This document shows positions 45,849 through 55,347 of a DNA stretch of 64,000 nucleotides, piece after piece. A program made the translations under genes and the position numbers. The notes beneath the pieces are model-generated. The model was not told the origin of the DNA. It did not search any database and worked only from the letters and a program-made list of their open reading frames with translations. The stretch is from Podocnemis expansa (taxonomy: Eukaryota; Chordata; Testudines; Podocnemididae), in the NCBI GenBank assembly GCA_007922195.1, contig ML682014.1, forward strand, positions 497,027-561,026, given 5' to 3'. Each line of letters opens with the position of its first letter. Position 1 is the stretch's first letter.

Positions 45849-45975
45849 TTCGAAAATGGGTGAACATACAGAATGGAGTGAAAATAAATGCAAGGGGGTA
45901 TAAAACATAGGATCAGGTCATACAGTAACAGCAAATCAGAGCAGTTGTTATGTTCAAACCCTGGGAAGCCTGAAG

Positions 45976-47124
45976 TCAAATTACCTTTTGTAATGGGAAA
46001 AAGAACCCATAGTCTCGATTCAATCCTGCTTTCACAGAATTTAATTTGCATATTAATTCAAGTTCAGTTGTTTCTCTTTGAAGTCTTGATGTCCCAGCCA
46101 CATCTCTGACAACAGTCATTAAGAAATCATTTATCAAGTGATTAGAAAGATGGAAGTGCTCAGCAACTGGTTTCTTTGTTTTGTGATTTCTGATATCAGC
46201 TCTATGTTCTTTTATTCCTCTACACAAGGATCGTCCTGTTTGTCCAATGTATAAGGTGTTGGGGCATTTCTGGCACATGATGGCATAGATCACATTAGTA
46301 GATGAGCAGGTAAATGAGCCTTTGATGGAGTAGTAGGCTTGATTAGGACCTACGATGGCACCTATTGTGCAGATATGTGAGCAGACTTGGCAGCATGGTT
46401 TGTTGCAGGGGTGTGTGCCTGCTTTAATGTTTCTGTTGTTAGATCTGTAGTTGCTGGGGAGTATCTGTTTAAGATTGGGTGGCTGTCTGTAGGCAAGGAG
46501 AGGTCTGTCTCCCAAGGCTATAAAGAGAGGGGGATCATTTTTTAGAATAGGCTGTAGGTCCTTAATGATCTTTTGCAGAGGTCTGACTTGAAGGTTGTAT
46601 GTGGTGACCAGTGGTGTTCCGTTGTTTTCTTTCTTGGGCCTCTCCTGTCGTAGATGACTTTGGGGAACCCGTCGAGCTCTGTCAGTTTGTTTTCTTACTT
46701 CCCCAGGTGGGTACTGTAGTTTCAAGAATGCTTGATAGAGATCCTCAAGATGTCTGTCTCTGTCTGAGAGATCAGAGCAGATGCGGTTATATCTTAGGGC
46801 TTGGCTGTAGACAATGGATTGTGTGGTGTGTTTAGGATGGAAGCTCGAGGGATGGAGGTAACTATGCTGATCAGTAGGTTTTCGGTACAGTGTGGTGGTG
46901 ATGTGTCTATCCCTGATTTGTACTGTAGTGTCGAGAAAGTGGATCTCCTGTGTGGAGTGTTCCAGGCTCAATCTGATTGTGGAGTCGAAATCGTTGAAAC
47001 CTCTGTGAAAATATTCAAGAGCATTCCTGCCATGGGTCCAGATGATGAAGATGTCATCAATGTAGCATAGGTAAAGAAGAGGTGTTTTGGGGTGAGATTT
47101 GAGCTCATGTGAAAAATAAATCTG
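45976..47124 (-). CDS. Penelope reverse transcriptase C-terminus with GIY-YIG endonuclease (truncated)
   Basis: The frame is open from 47124 to the stop at 45976-45978 (382 codons) with no internal stop. It lacks a natural start; element sequence enters at about 47106. The N-terminal part has LLYLCYIDDIFIIWTHG, the YxDD catalytic motif, then TTLYRKPTDQHSYLHPSSFH typical of the next motifs. Counting from the codon at 46971, a cysteine cluster CNKPCCQVC lies at 189-197, as in Neptune-type elements. GIY-YIG follows with VIY at 227-229, LYIGQTG at 240-246, the likely catalytic Arg in RGIKEHR near 251, and Glu in AEHFH at 271. The endonuclease nicks target DNA and the RT copies from the nick. All earlier RT motifs are missing. 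Confidence 0.9.
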   Translation of the reverse strand, partial: QIYFSHELKSHPKTPLLYLCYIDDIFIIWTHGRNALEYFHRGFNDFDSTIRLSLEHSTQEIHFLDTTVQIRDRHITTTLYRKPTDQHSYLHPSSFHPKHTTQSIVYSQALRYNRICSDLSDRDRHLEDLYQAFLKLQYPPGEVRKQTDRARRVPQSHLRQERPKKENNGTPLVTTYNLQVRPLQKIIKDLQPILKNDPPLFIALGDRPLLAYRQPPNLKQILPSNYRSNNRNIKAGTHPCNKPCCQVCSHICTIGAIVGPNQAYYSIKGSFTCSSTNVIYAIMCQKCPNTLYIGQTGRSLCRGIKEHRADIRNHKTKKPVAEHFHLSNHLINDFLMTVVRDVAGTSRLQRETTELELICKLNSVKAGLNRDYGFFFPLQKVI

Positions 47125-47209
47125 TTAGTCGTTAAGTGCCACACAACTCCTTGGTTTTTTTTGCTGGACTAGACTAACACGGCTATCCCTTTGGAAATGG
47201 CTATAGTTA

Positions 47210-49102
47210 GCCTACCTTATTCATTACATTAATATAAAAATAAATTGCAAACATGCATGTCATTTAAATATATAATATAACTATGACAAGGAATATTTAA
47301 ACACTAAAATGACAGAGCAAATTCTGAAACACCTCAAGAAAAGAAGATCCTCCAATTTTGATTTGAATTGGAATATTTTTTGAACTTGTTTTTATGTCAT
47401 ACTATGACATATATTAAAAATGTAAAATGTCTAGATGAAATGTTATTTCAAAAGGAAAAATCAAAACATTTTATTCCAACAATTTTAGGCCTTTCTGATT
47501 TTGTTGCAACTTTTTCCTCTAAAACAAAATTTTGGCAACAATGTACACGAAACAGTTCAGTTTCAACAGAACTGTATTTTCTGATGGAAAATTATTGGTA
47601 GAAGTATTTTCAACCAACTGCACTTAAAGCCAAAACTATGAGACATAAACTTTATTTAAAGAAAAATACAATACTTTACAACAATGGTGTAAAACATCAC
47701 AGCTTACAATGGTGCTAATAGTGTGTTCTATGAAATTCCTGTAAAATAGTATAGGTGTTTAATATGGGAAAGTGAGTCTATTGTCATCATAATGTAGAAT
47801 TGTCAGTACCCAGTAAGATTTTTTTAAATACAATTTCATAATTAAGCAACAATTAGGGGGCTCACTTATTTCACTAGGTGGTTAATTAGGGTGGTCTCTG
47901 ATCTCACTAGCTCAACCAACTCAATTTTAGACTGCCCAACATTTTTCTCTCAGCTTAAGTTTGCAAATGTTTATGAACTCTTCACTGCAAATAGGCAAAC
48001 GGATGTGATCATGAGATCTTGCAAATGTTTGTTCACCAATATTCCAAGCTTTACTGAACAGCCTCATCCACCTCTACTTAATTTTTCTGTTCAAAGATAT
48101 AAAATATTATTTAAAGTCTGAGCTGTTACAGATGAGGTCCCTTTGGGCAGCAATAACAGGAAGAGTACTGCCCACTAACAGTAAAAAATAAAGCAGTACA
48201 TCACAGAAAGATGAGGTCTCCAGTGTGCTTTTAACCTTGATTTTCTTGGTGGCAACTGGCAGACAAGAGTGTGTGTATTCCTAAAAACCAAAGAAGTCTA
48301 CGTGAGCATAACACTTCACGTCCAGAAAGAGCATACCCAATTTCTCTCTGTTTTCAGTGGTGTTGGTAGACCACCATGCTTCAGCTGGGGACAGAAACCA
48401 ACCTGCCTTCAGATATCCATTTTCTACCCAGATTAGACACTAAGGATTATTATGATGTCATAAAACATGATGGGACAATGTGCTGCCACTACAATCCCGG
48501 TGTGATTCTTTTTGCTTTATTTTGTGAGAGCTATTCTGAGCCTGTAGATAGTGCATAGTAAACAGCACAGCAACCTTACAGATTTCCTGGGATGGCTACC
48601 ACTTATCCTGGGAAAACCTGGGCAGGAGGCAAACTTAACACATATTACAGTTTAATTTGATAAGAAAAAAATTAAGATCATTTTCATTTCTATTGCTCTG
48701 TACACTACAAAAAGCCTGCGCATTGTTCCAAATGCTAAGACAATAATAAAACTAATTGTCCTTTAATGTATCTTAGTAATAAATGTATCTTAGTAATAAA
48801 AATACCTGGCATTTACAAAAATACTTTTCATCTTGGACCACTCTGCAGAGTTTATTATGAACAAATTTATTAAGGTTCATCTCGTTCCTATAGCTTATAT
48901 TCCTGCTTTCTATTCAGTTAATGAATCCATGTACTGTAGCTAATACGTTAGTTTTTGGTATACTCTTTTTCAACTCCTTTGTAGACTTTCAGTATTTCAA
49001 CAGCTGTTTGGCAGAATGGTGCAGGGGAGAGGAGGAAGGAGAGTTTTGCCTCTAACTTCAGTGGGGCTAGGATTTCACCCAAGTAAATGTGCTAAAAGTG
49101 AC
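47210..49102. other. Intron 2 stretch, no feature recognised
   Basis: AT-rich sequence. 47370-47600 has repeated TTTCAAAA/CAAAATTTT words, similar in flavour to 55590-55880, perhaps degenerate repeats. Nothing can be assigned. Confidence 0.45.
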
Positions 49103-49105
49103 TTA

Positions 49106-49430
49106 ACGTATGTCTACACTATGGGCTTATGTCGACTTAAGGAGGCTTAAGTTGACTAAAGGAACTCCCTGGACACATCTGGACACCGTTAATAACTCCT
49201 GCCTCTAAAGTTGACTTTAAGGGTTAAGTCGACTTTATTAAGTCAATTTAATGCAATATGCCCATTAAAGTCGACTTAAATAAAGTTGACTTAGTGCCAT
49301 AGAGCTTTTTAAGTGGACTTTATAAAGTCGACTTAAACAAATGGGGCCTCATTAAGTCGACTTAGTAAAGTCAACTTTAAGTAGATCCTATTAAGTCGAC
49401 TTAACTGAGCCCTGTAGTGTCAACATAGCC
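49106..49430. mobile_element. Foldback MITE, GTCGACTTAA type (325 bp)
   Basis: The terminal inverted repeats are ACGTATGTCTACACTA and the inverse of TAGTGTCAACATAGCC. A perfect TTA duplication flanks it (49103-49105, 49431-49433). The interior is packed with GTCGACTTAA / TTAAGTCGAC words in both orientations. PIF/Harbinger-like by duplication length. Confidence 0.88.
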
Positions 49431-49433
49431 TTA

Positions 49434-51739
49434 ATCTGCCTGCAGAAAAAATGGGTACTGTAAACCAAGAGAAACATTTATGCTGAATAAAATAAAGTCT
49501 TAAAAATCCCTTATTAGTATATTAACTGCCTTTTGTGATTAGAGCAACAGAATTGGGACCCTCAGTTATAATGAATACTTTTCACAGACTTTGATGATCT
49601 GACTAGAATGATCCTAACACTGAATAAACAGCAGTAAAAGTATAAGTACCTACAATTTCCAGGAACCATTCCTGTAATTCATATTTCTATCAAGACAGAA
49701 ATGCTATCAATAAATAGTAAATAAACAAAAAATCCATCCTTTTTCATTGGGTTTGTTTGATTCCCTTATAAGAGCATTTTTATACAATTTATCTAATTTT
49801 TAGAATCATATTATACAGACTACACTACAGGAAATAGTCATTATTACTTTCTAATTACAACACAATTTTGTACCATTTTAGTTAGGGTATTTACATTTTG
49901 AGTTGGTTTTGCAAAAATACATATTTTCTTGGACTAAGGCTTGCCTACAGTTTAGTTTTACTAAACTTTATCTTAAACAGCCTAAAGGAAAATAAATCTA
50001 ATGACATTTATAAATAATAGTAAATCAGTAAAACATTGTATAAAGTCTTTCAGAATAAAACCAGGATAAATAATTAATGATGAACATGAAACTGACTCAA
50101 TATCTGAATGGTGCAAATTAGGACTGATTGTATTAGCTTCTCCATTTAAAAACATTTTGGAAGTTATTTTAAATTAAATTCTATGTGTTTGGTATTCAAA
50201 AGTTGATTAACAATAGTTATTTCCCTCCTTGCCTACAATTATAGAACTCTTCAGAACTGCTCTGAAATTGATATGGCTAGACCTACTTCACATAATCAGA
50301 TAAATTATTAGTTACATTTTTTCAACATCTTAACCAGGCAATGTGTTAACCAACTCTACAAAATTGCCCGAAGTGATAAGATACAAAGTAGTCTTTCTTT
50401 TCATAAATTAGATTAACACCATTAATGTCTAACAACTCTTTTGTAAAGGTATGATATAATTCTTCCATTATATTGGTATACATACTATGTGAAAATTTTA
50501 TTAAATTAAAGGAAAATTAGAACCTTAGTTCCCTATCTTTTTGTAGTTTCCTTCTATGCATTCATATATTTTTGGAAATCTATTTTTAAACACCAAATCA
50601 GTTACAGACAAACTGTTTAAAAATTGTTAAATTTATACAGAGAAAATGAGACTATAAATGTGCTGTGCTGTATTTAGCCTTTGCTTGATATAACTAACAT
50701 CTTCACTGGCTCTCTTTGGCTTTCTTTATTGAATACTATCTTCATGTGTTTACTTTAAAGAGTCTACACAACTCCTCCCCTATTGTATGTGTTTGTCCTC
50801 ACAGTTCACTAATCCCCTTTTCAGTACCTGTGACTTCAGTAATTTTGATTCCTGTGTTTCTTTTTCCCACTTTTCCACAAGGTACCCTCTTGCTCACTCC
50901 ATTGAAATTCCTCCTGAAAAAGCCTTTATGCAAATTTTATCTATGATAACTGATAACCCACAAAAACATAAATAAAGCAATTTTTAAATTTCTTCTGATG
51001 AAAAACGGCATCTCACAACAGCAGTCTCTCTCATTCCTAAACTCTAGAGAGTGCCAGTACAGTGCCTGCCTGCTTTCTAGAATGCCCAAAGTGGCAGGAG
51101 CGAGTCTGCATCATGGCCAGACTCAGTCTGTAGTGGCCTATGGATCAGTCAGTGTATCAGAGAGAGCAGTCAGTCATTTTAATGATGGAAGCTGCTTGCT
51201 TGTTCTGTGCATAAGTGGAGTATTGAAAACTTTTCTTAAGGTCAGGGATTGAAGAAGTTTAATCTATTTAGTTTATCTAAGGGAGGTTAAAAGATGGTCT
51301 TCTCTATAAACCTCTGCGGTCGCTAGTGGGAATGGGCTGCAACAGTCACAGGAGAAAAGAGATGTGGATTTGTTTAGTCCATTCTACTGGTCTTGTTTCC
51401 ATTTCACACCATAGCTTTAAGCCTATCCTGCTTCCTCGATCTCCCATTACCTAAGGCAAAAAAACAAAATAAAAAACCTAAAGCCCTCTCTCGCTTCTCC
51501 TAAACTCCTCCAAACTCCTTGAATCTTTAAAGTGCTGCCTCTCATTTGATGTTTGTCACATTCTATTTTTTCTTTTGGGTTTCTTTCGGTCTGTTTTTGG
51601 CCCCTATGCTCTACTGAATTATTCTTCCTAAGATGATCAGCTGTGTTCTACTGACTGTGTCAAAGGATCTCTTCTCTATTTTTGTTCTAGATCTAGCCTC
51701 TGCTTCTGTCACAAACATTATTTCTACTTAAGTTTTCAT
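49434..51739. other. Intron 2 stretch, no feature recognised
   Basis: About 2.3 kb of AT-rich sequence with no coding, RNA or repeat boundaries seen. Confidence 0.45.
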
Positions 51740-52650
51740 AACTATGCTTTTTGTTTCTCTGCAGTCCCTCTCCTGTAGTTCATTCAGTGGCTGTTCCAGT
51801 GATTCCTTCCATTTGATTTATTTTTTGTTTTGTTTTCTGTTTGCATCACACAATGCTCTATGTCTTTTCTCCTCCTACCTCTCTACACTTTATCCAGGGT
51901 TCATCTTATCTATCCCAAGAACTTGTATATTCAGGCAACTGCCAAACCTGCTTCTTCCTATGTTGAGTCTTGAATCTCCAACTGGCTCTCTGATATCTCA
52001 TCTTAAATGTTACTTCAGCCATCTCAAACTCAACATAGTGAAAACTGAACTCACATTTCCCTTATCTTTCTCCCTTCTCCTTTGCTCTTGATAATTCCAT
52101 TGTCCTCTCTATCATCCAGGCTTGCAAGCTCACCATCACATTTCATTCCTTTCTGCTTCCTTCTGTTGAGTCTGTCACCTCATCTTAATGTTTCTTTACT
52201 ATACTGCATCCCTTCCTTGACTAGTGCCAAAACCCTTGTGTATCTCCCAGTTATTTCTCATCTTCTCTGCTTTAACCTCCTTCTGTTTAGCCACCTCATT
52301 CCTCATCTTACTCAGTTCTCTTCCCTCTAAAATACAGTTGTTGGAATCCTCCTCCTCTTCTGTACTTGGACCATGCCACTCCCTATTCAAATTGCTTCCC
52401 TTTCTTTCCTCCTCGTTATGTTCAAAGTTCTGATCCACAACTGCACATCTCTTCTCCTGCCTTAAGTACGTCTTCATTCCCATGTCTTCCAAAACTCCTT
52501 CAGGTCCCTTCATTCAACCCATTCATCTATAAAATACTTTTGCATCCTTCTACTTTATCATTTTGGTTCTTCTTCTAACCTATCTTCAGTCAAATCTCCC
52601 CTGTGACCCCTTATCTTCTGTAAAACCTTCCAATGATAATCTTCCAAATG
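51740..52650 (+). repeat. L2-like LINE relic, pyrimidine-rich
   Basis: At 51990-52090 the plus strand translates to SHLKLNIVKTELTFPLSFS, which resembles the LKLNPDKTE block of L2-type reverse transcriptases. It is followed by a CATCCAGGCTTGCAAGCTCA region and a CT-rich body (CTCCTCCTCTTCTGTACTTG), as in the 3' half of ancient L2 elements. Stops and frameshifts are abundant. The boundaries are approximate. Confidence 0.5.
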
Positions 52651-53622
52651 AAACATTTAAACAGTACCTAGACTACTTTGGGATTAGAATTTCCTATCCT
52701 TAGTCATCTGGTATATTCTGTGTCTGAATTACATTCTTTCTCGAGTATAGATTCTGTGTCCATTAGACAAAGACAATGCTTTCCATGAATGGCACACAAA
52801 TGGCATTCAGTAAACTATAACACACTCATATCACTGGCTTTAATCACAAAATTCCCCTTTTGGGATTTCTCTTTTGTTATTATGTTTGAGGATCAGATGC
52901 AGCTTTGCAACAGATCATCACAGAGGGCTAGGAGGGAAAGCGTTCACTGAGAAATAAACACAGAAAACAAAAATCAGACAGAAAAGTGCTACGAGACAGT
53001 ACGATTAGTAATCTTAATAAAGTTGCAATGAAATGAAATGCCCTCCATTGAGTTCACGATTCCCATGTCATACAGGCATAGTAGAGCCCAGACATGGGGA
53101 CTTAAGAGCCCAGACATGGGGACTTAAAAGAGGGCCGGGGAAGAGGGCCAAGGATAGAATCCTTTACACCCAGTTTACTCATCTTGGAATTGTGTTGACC
53201 AAGATGGACTATGGTTAATATCTGCCTTTCTGTGCTAATCTATGCATTTGTAGGTATTGTATGCTGGATGACTAACAAGGTGTTTGTGCTTCCACAAATA
53301 CTCACTGAGAACACTGCGAGCTACAGGGGTACAGTACAAATCTCCTGAAGGAGTCTGGCTTGTCTGGATTTATTTCCGGGAGCCATGGGCAGAGAGAATT
53401 TTCTGGTTCAGCAGGCAGGGTTTCACAGCCATGGGGGACCTGCACTTGTCCCTTTGGAAGTATGTGGGTCTTTGGAACCCAGTGCACTAAAAAGGTCACT
53501 TGCAAAGAGACTGGATATAGAATGAAGCACAGACCAGACCCTCTCATTATGTGAGAATGAGCATTATAAAATCTGACATTCCAGTTTATATAATTTTAGA
53601 AAGGAAGTTCTACTGGTGGCAT
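52651..53622. other. Intron 2 stretch with a short tandem duplication
   Basis: A duplicated unit (GAGCCCAGACATGGGGACTTA) occurs twice in tandem at about 53084-53126. No gene or mobile element was recognised. Confidence 0.5.
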
Positions 53623-53625
53623 TTA

Positions 53626-54008
53626 GGGTATGCCTATACTTGCAAATTAGTTTGACTTAAGGAGGCTTAATTCGAACTAATTTAGTATCTGTCTACACTA
53701 GGCTTTCATTAGTTCCAATTAAGGAATTCCTTAATTGGAACTAATGAAAGCTTAGTTCAAACTAAGCCCTTAGTTTGATCCTTAGTTCGAGGTGTAGGAT
53801 GGTGTAGACTAGGATTAACCCTTAGTTCGAACTTAAATTTGAATTAAGGGCAGGTAGTTCAAATTAACAAAGTGGACTAATTCAACTTAATGTTAAGTTG
53901 AATTAGTCCACTTTCTTAATTCAAACTAATAAGTGAGTTTAGTTTGAACTAAACTCGAATTTATTAGTTCGGATTAATAAATTCGAACTAACTTTTCCTA
54001 ATGTAGCC
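53626..54008 (+). mobile_element. Foldback MITE with TTCGAA motifs, copy 2
   Basis: 383 bp, flanked by perfect TTA (53623-53625, 54009-54011). The ends are GGGTATGCCTATACTTG and an imperfect inverse. The inner structure is a perfect 50-base palindrome at 53702-53751 and a second near-perfect one around 53873-53919 (GTGGACTAATTCAACTTA and inverse). It is the inverse of 1139-1529. No coding capacity. Confidence 0.88.
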
Positions 54009-54099
54009 TTAGACAGACATTTATACAGCATTGTCAGCATGCCAAAGTGTTTTGAACTTCCTGGAGCTAACATCAGTGGCTTAGAAAACTTATCAGTTT

Positions 54100-54338
54100 G
54101 TCAAAACAAACAAGGAGTCCTGTAGCACTTAAAGACTAACAAATTTATTCATTGCATGAGCTTTTGTGGGAAAAAATTGTACTTTGTCAGGCGCTTAGCT
54201 GATGGACTCTTATAAGCATCTGACTAAGTGAGATTTTCTACCATGAAAGCTCATGCTATAAATAAATTTGTTAGTCTTTAAGTGCCACAGGACTCCTTAT
54301 TTGTTTTGCTCACGTAGCTTAACATGGCTACCCTTTGG
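54100..54338 (-). mobile_element. Penelope-related foldback element
   Basis: A complete member with both arms, centre and tail (CTCACGTAGCTTAACATGGC...TTTGG). Flanked by a perfect 13-bp duplication AACTTATCAGTTT (54087-54099, 54339-54351). The hammerhead layout is visible on both arms but decayed (plus strand CTGACTA instead of CTGANGA; minus strand CTGACAA and AAAA). Confidence 0.88.
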
Positions 54339-54351
54339 AACTTATCAGTTT

Positions 54352-54581
54352 AGACAGCTTAAACTTAGAAAACTTAAAGAATGCAAAATTAAAACCACCA
54401 TGACACAAAATTCTAATCTTAAGAATTTAAGGTTAAGGTTTGCTTCTGAATTAAACAGAATAAAATCAGAAACAGATTTTTAAAGATGTTACTGTCCTCT
54501 CTTACACCTGTGTACAAGAATTACTGTACCATGGAAATTGTAATAAAGAATTTCAGGAATTACTTTTTTCTCTTTGATATA
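54352..54581. other. Short unrecognised stretch
   Basis: AT-rich spacer between two insertions; nothing recognised. Confidence 0.5.
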
Positions 54582-54589
54582 CTTGAGTG

Positions 54590-54946
54590 CAGGGGCATTG
54601 CTGCCCCAGGGAAGCACCTGGGGCACCACCCAGGTCATGCCCCCTGCCAGGAAGCCATGCCCCCTGGATGCAGACCACGCCCCCGGCCAGGGATGGGGCC
54701 GGGAGCAGCCTCCACAGCCGCGGCAGCTGAGCCCCTGATCCCCAGCCGGGGACAGGGCTGCCATGGCCATGGGCAGCCAGGCCCCGGATCCCTGGCCAGG
54801 GATGGGGCCAGGAATGGCCTCCATGGCTGAGCCCCAGATTCCCAGCCAGGGATGGGGCCACCGTGGCTGCGGGCAGCTGGGCCCTTGATCTCCAGCCCAA
54901 TTGGGCTGGAGACCAGGAGAGGCAGGCCCCACCAGCGACACCCCTG
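54590..54946. mobile_element. GC-rich non-autonomous hAT, copy 2 (357 bp)
   Basis: The ends CAGGGGCATTGCT and the inverse of AGCGACACCCCTG are flanked by a perfect 8-bp duplication CTTGAGTG (54582-54589, 54947-54954). The interior is tandem GC-rich units (GGCCAGGGATGGGGCC and relatives, at least four). It is longer than copy 1 (33765-34001), consistent with unit-number change. The long frames on both strands reflect base composition only. Confidence 0.93.
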
Positions 54947-54954
54947 CTTGAGTG

Positions 54955-55298
54955 GTGGGCAATTGGTGAATTTGGGTGAATTTTTTTTCTTTCTTACCAT
55001 GTAAAAATTGTTAGTAATAAATACACCAGCCAAGCAGAGAACTACATAGTGCAGGGGAAATAAATTAGAGAAAAAACAGCAGCAAGACCCAGGCCAAATC
55101 TGCTGACAGTGGCAAAGTCACTGCATCAGTTTGATCTTTCCAGACTGATTGAGCAGAACAGTGAAGATCTGCTCCATCAATTGGAAAGTTGAGCTAGTAA
55201 GCCCACTCTCTGAAAAAGTGTAGTGCCGAGTCGAAGGGAGGGCATTTCCTTTCAACTCAGGACAGTGGAGCCAACATGGTAAGTAGCTGTTAGGTACC
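54955..55298. other. Left flank of hairpin repeat copy B
   Basis: From about 55115 the sequence matches 20690-20830 (CATCAGTTTGATCTTTCCAG, CCTTTCAACTCAGGACAGTG). The earlier part is unrecognised. Confidence 0.5.
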
Positions 55299-55347
55299 TG
55301 AAGGGTGATATGCAAGTTATTTTACATAGCTTGCATATCTCCCTTCA
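55299..55347 (+). repeat. Hairpin repeat family, copy B
   Basis: Arms TGAAGGGTGATATGCAAG (55299-55316) and the inverse of CTTGCATATCTCCCTTCA (55330-55347), with one mismatch in 18. The sequence matches copy A in both arms and in the flanks. Confidence 0.75.

Larger units (their letters stand above)
45770..47196 (-). mobile_element. Penelope-like retroelement, 5'-truncated, with foldback ends
   Basis: The outer arms match the short family members: left GGAGTCGTGTGGCAC and an inverted hammerhead, right TAAATCTGTTAGTCGTTAAG, TGCCACACAACTCCTTGG and the tail ACTAGACTAACACGGCTATC. Between them, on the minus strand, lies the end of a Penelope reverse transcriptase with its endonuclease. The 13-bp flanks ATGGGTATAGTTA (45757-45769) and ATGGCTATAGTTA (47197-47209) differ at one base. 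The copy begins at the YIDD catalytic motif, so it is dead, but it links the short non-coding copies to a coding source. Confidence 0.9.

Noticed and set aside
51744..52578. Ser/Leu/Phe-rich plus-strand frames as a membrane protein
   Set aside because: The CT-rich composition produces Ser/Leu/Phe runs. The only recognisable segment resembles an L2-type RT block, so this is treated as a LINE relic.
54489..55033. Overlapping 115-157 codon open frames in several frames
   Set aside because: They come from the GC-rich tandem units of the hAT at 54590-54946. Several frames are open at once and none resembles a protein family.
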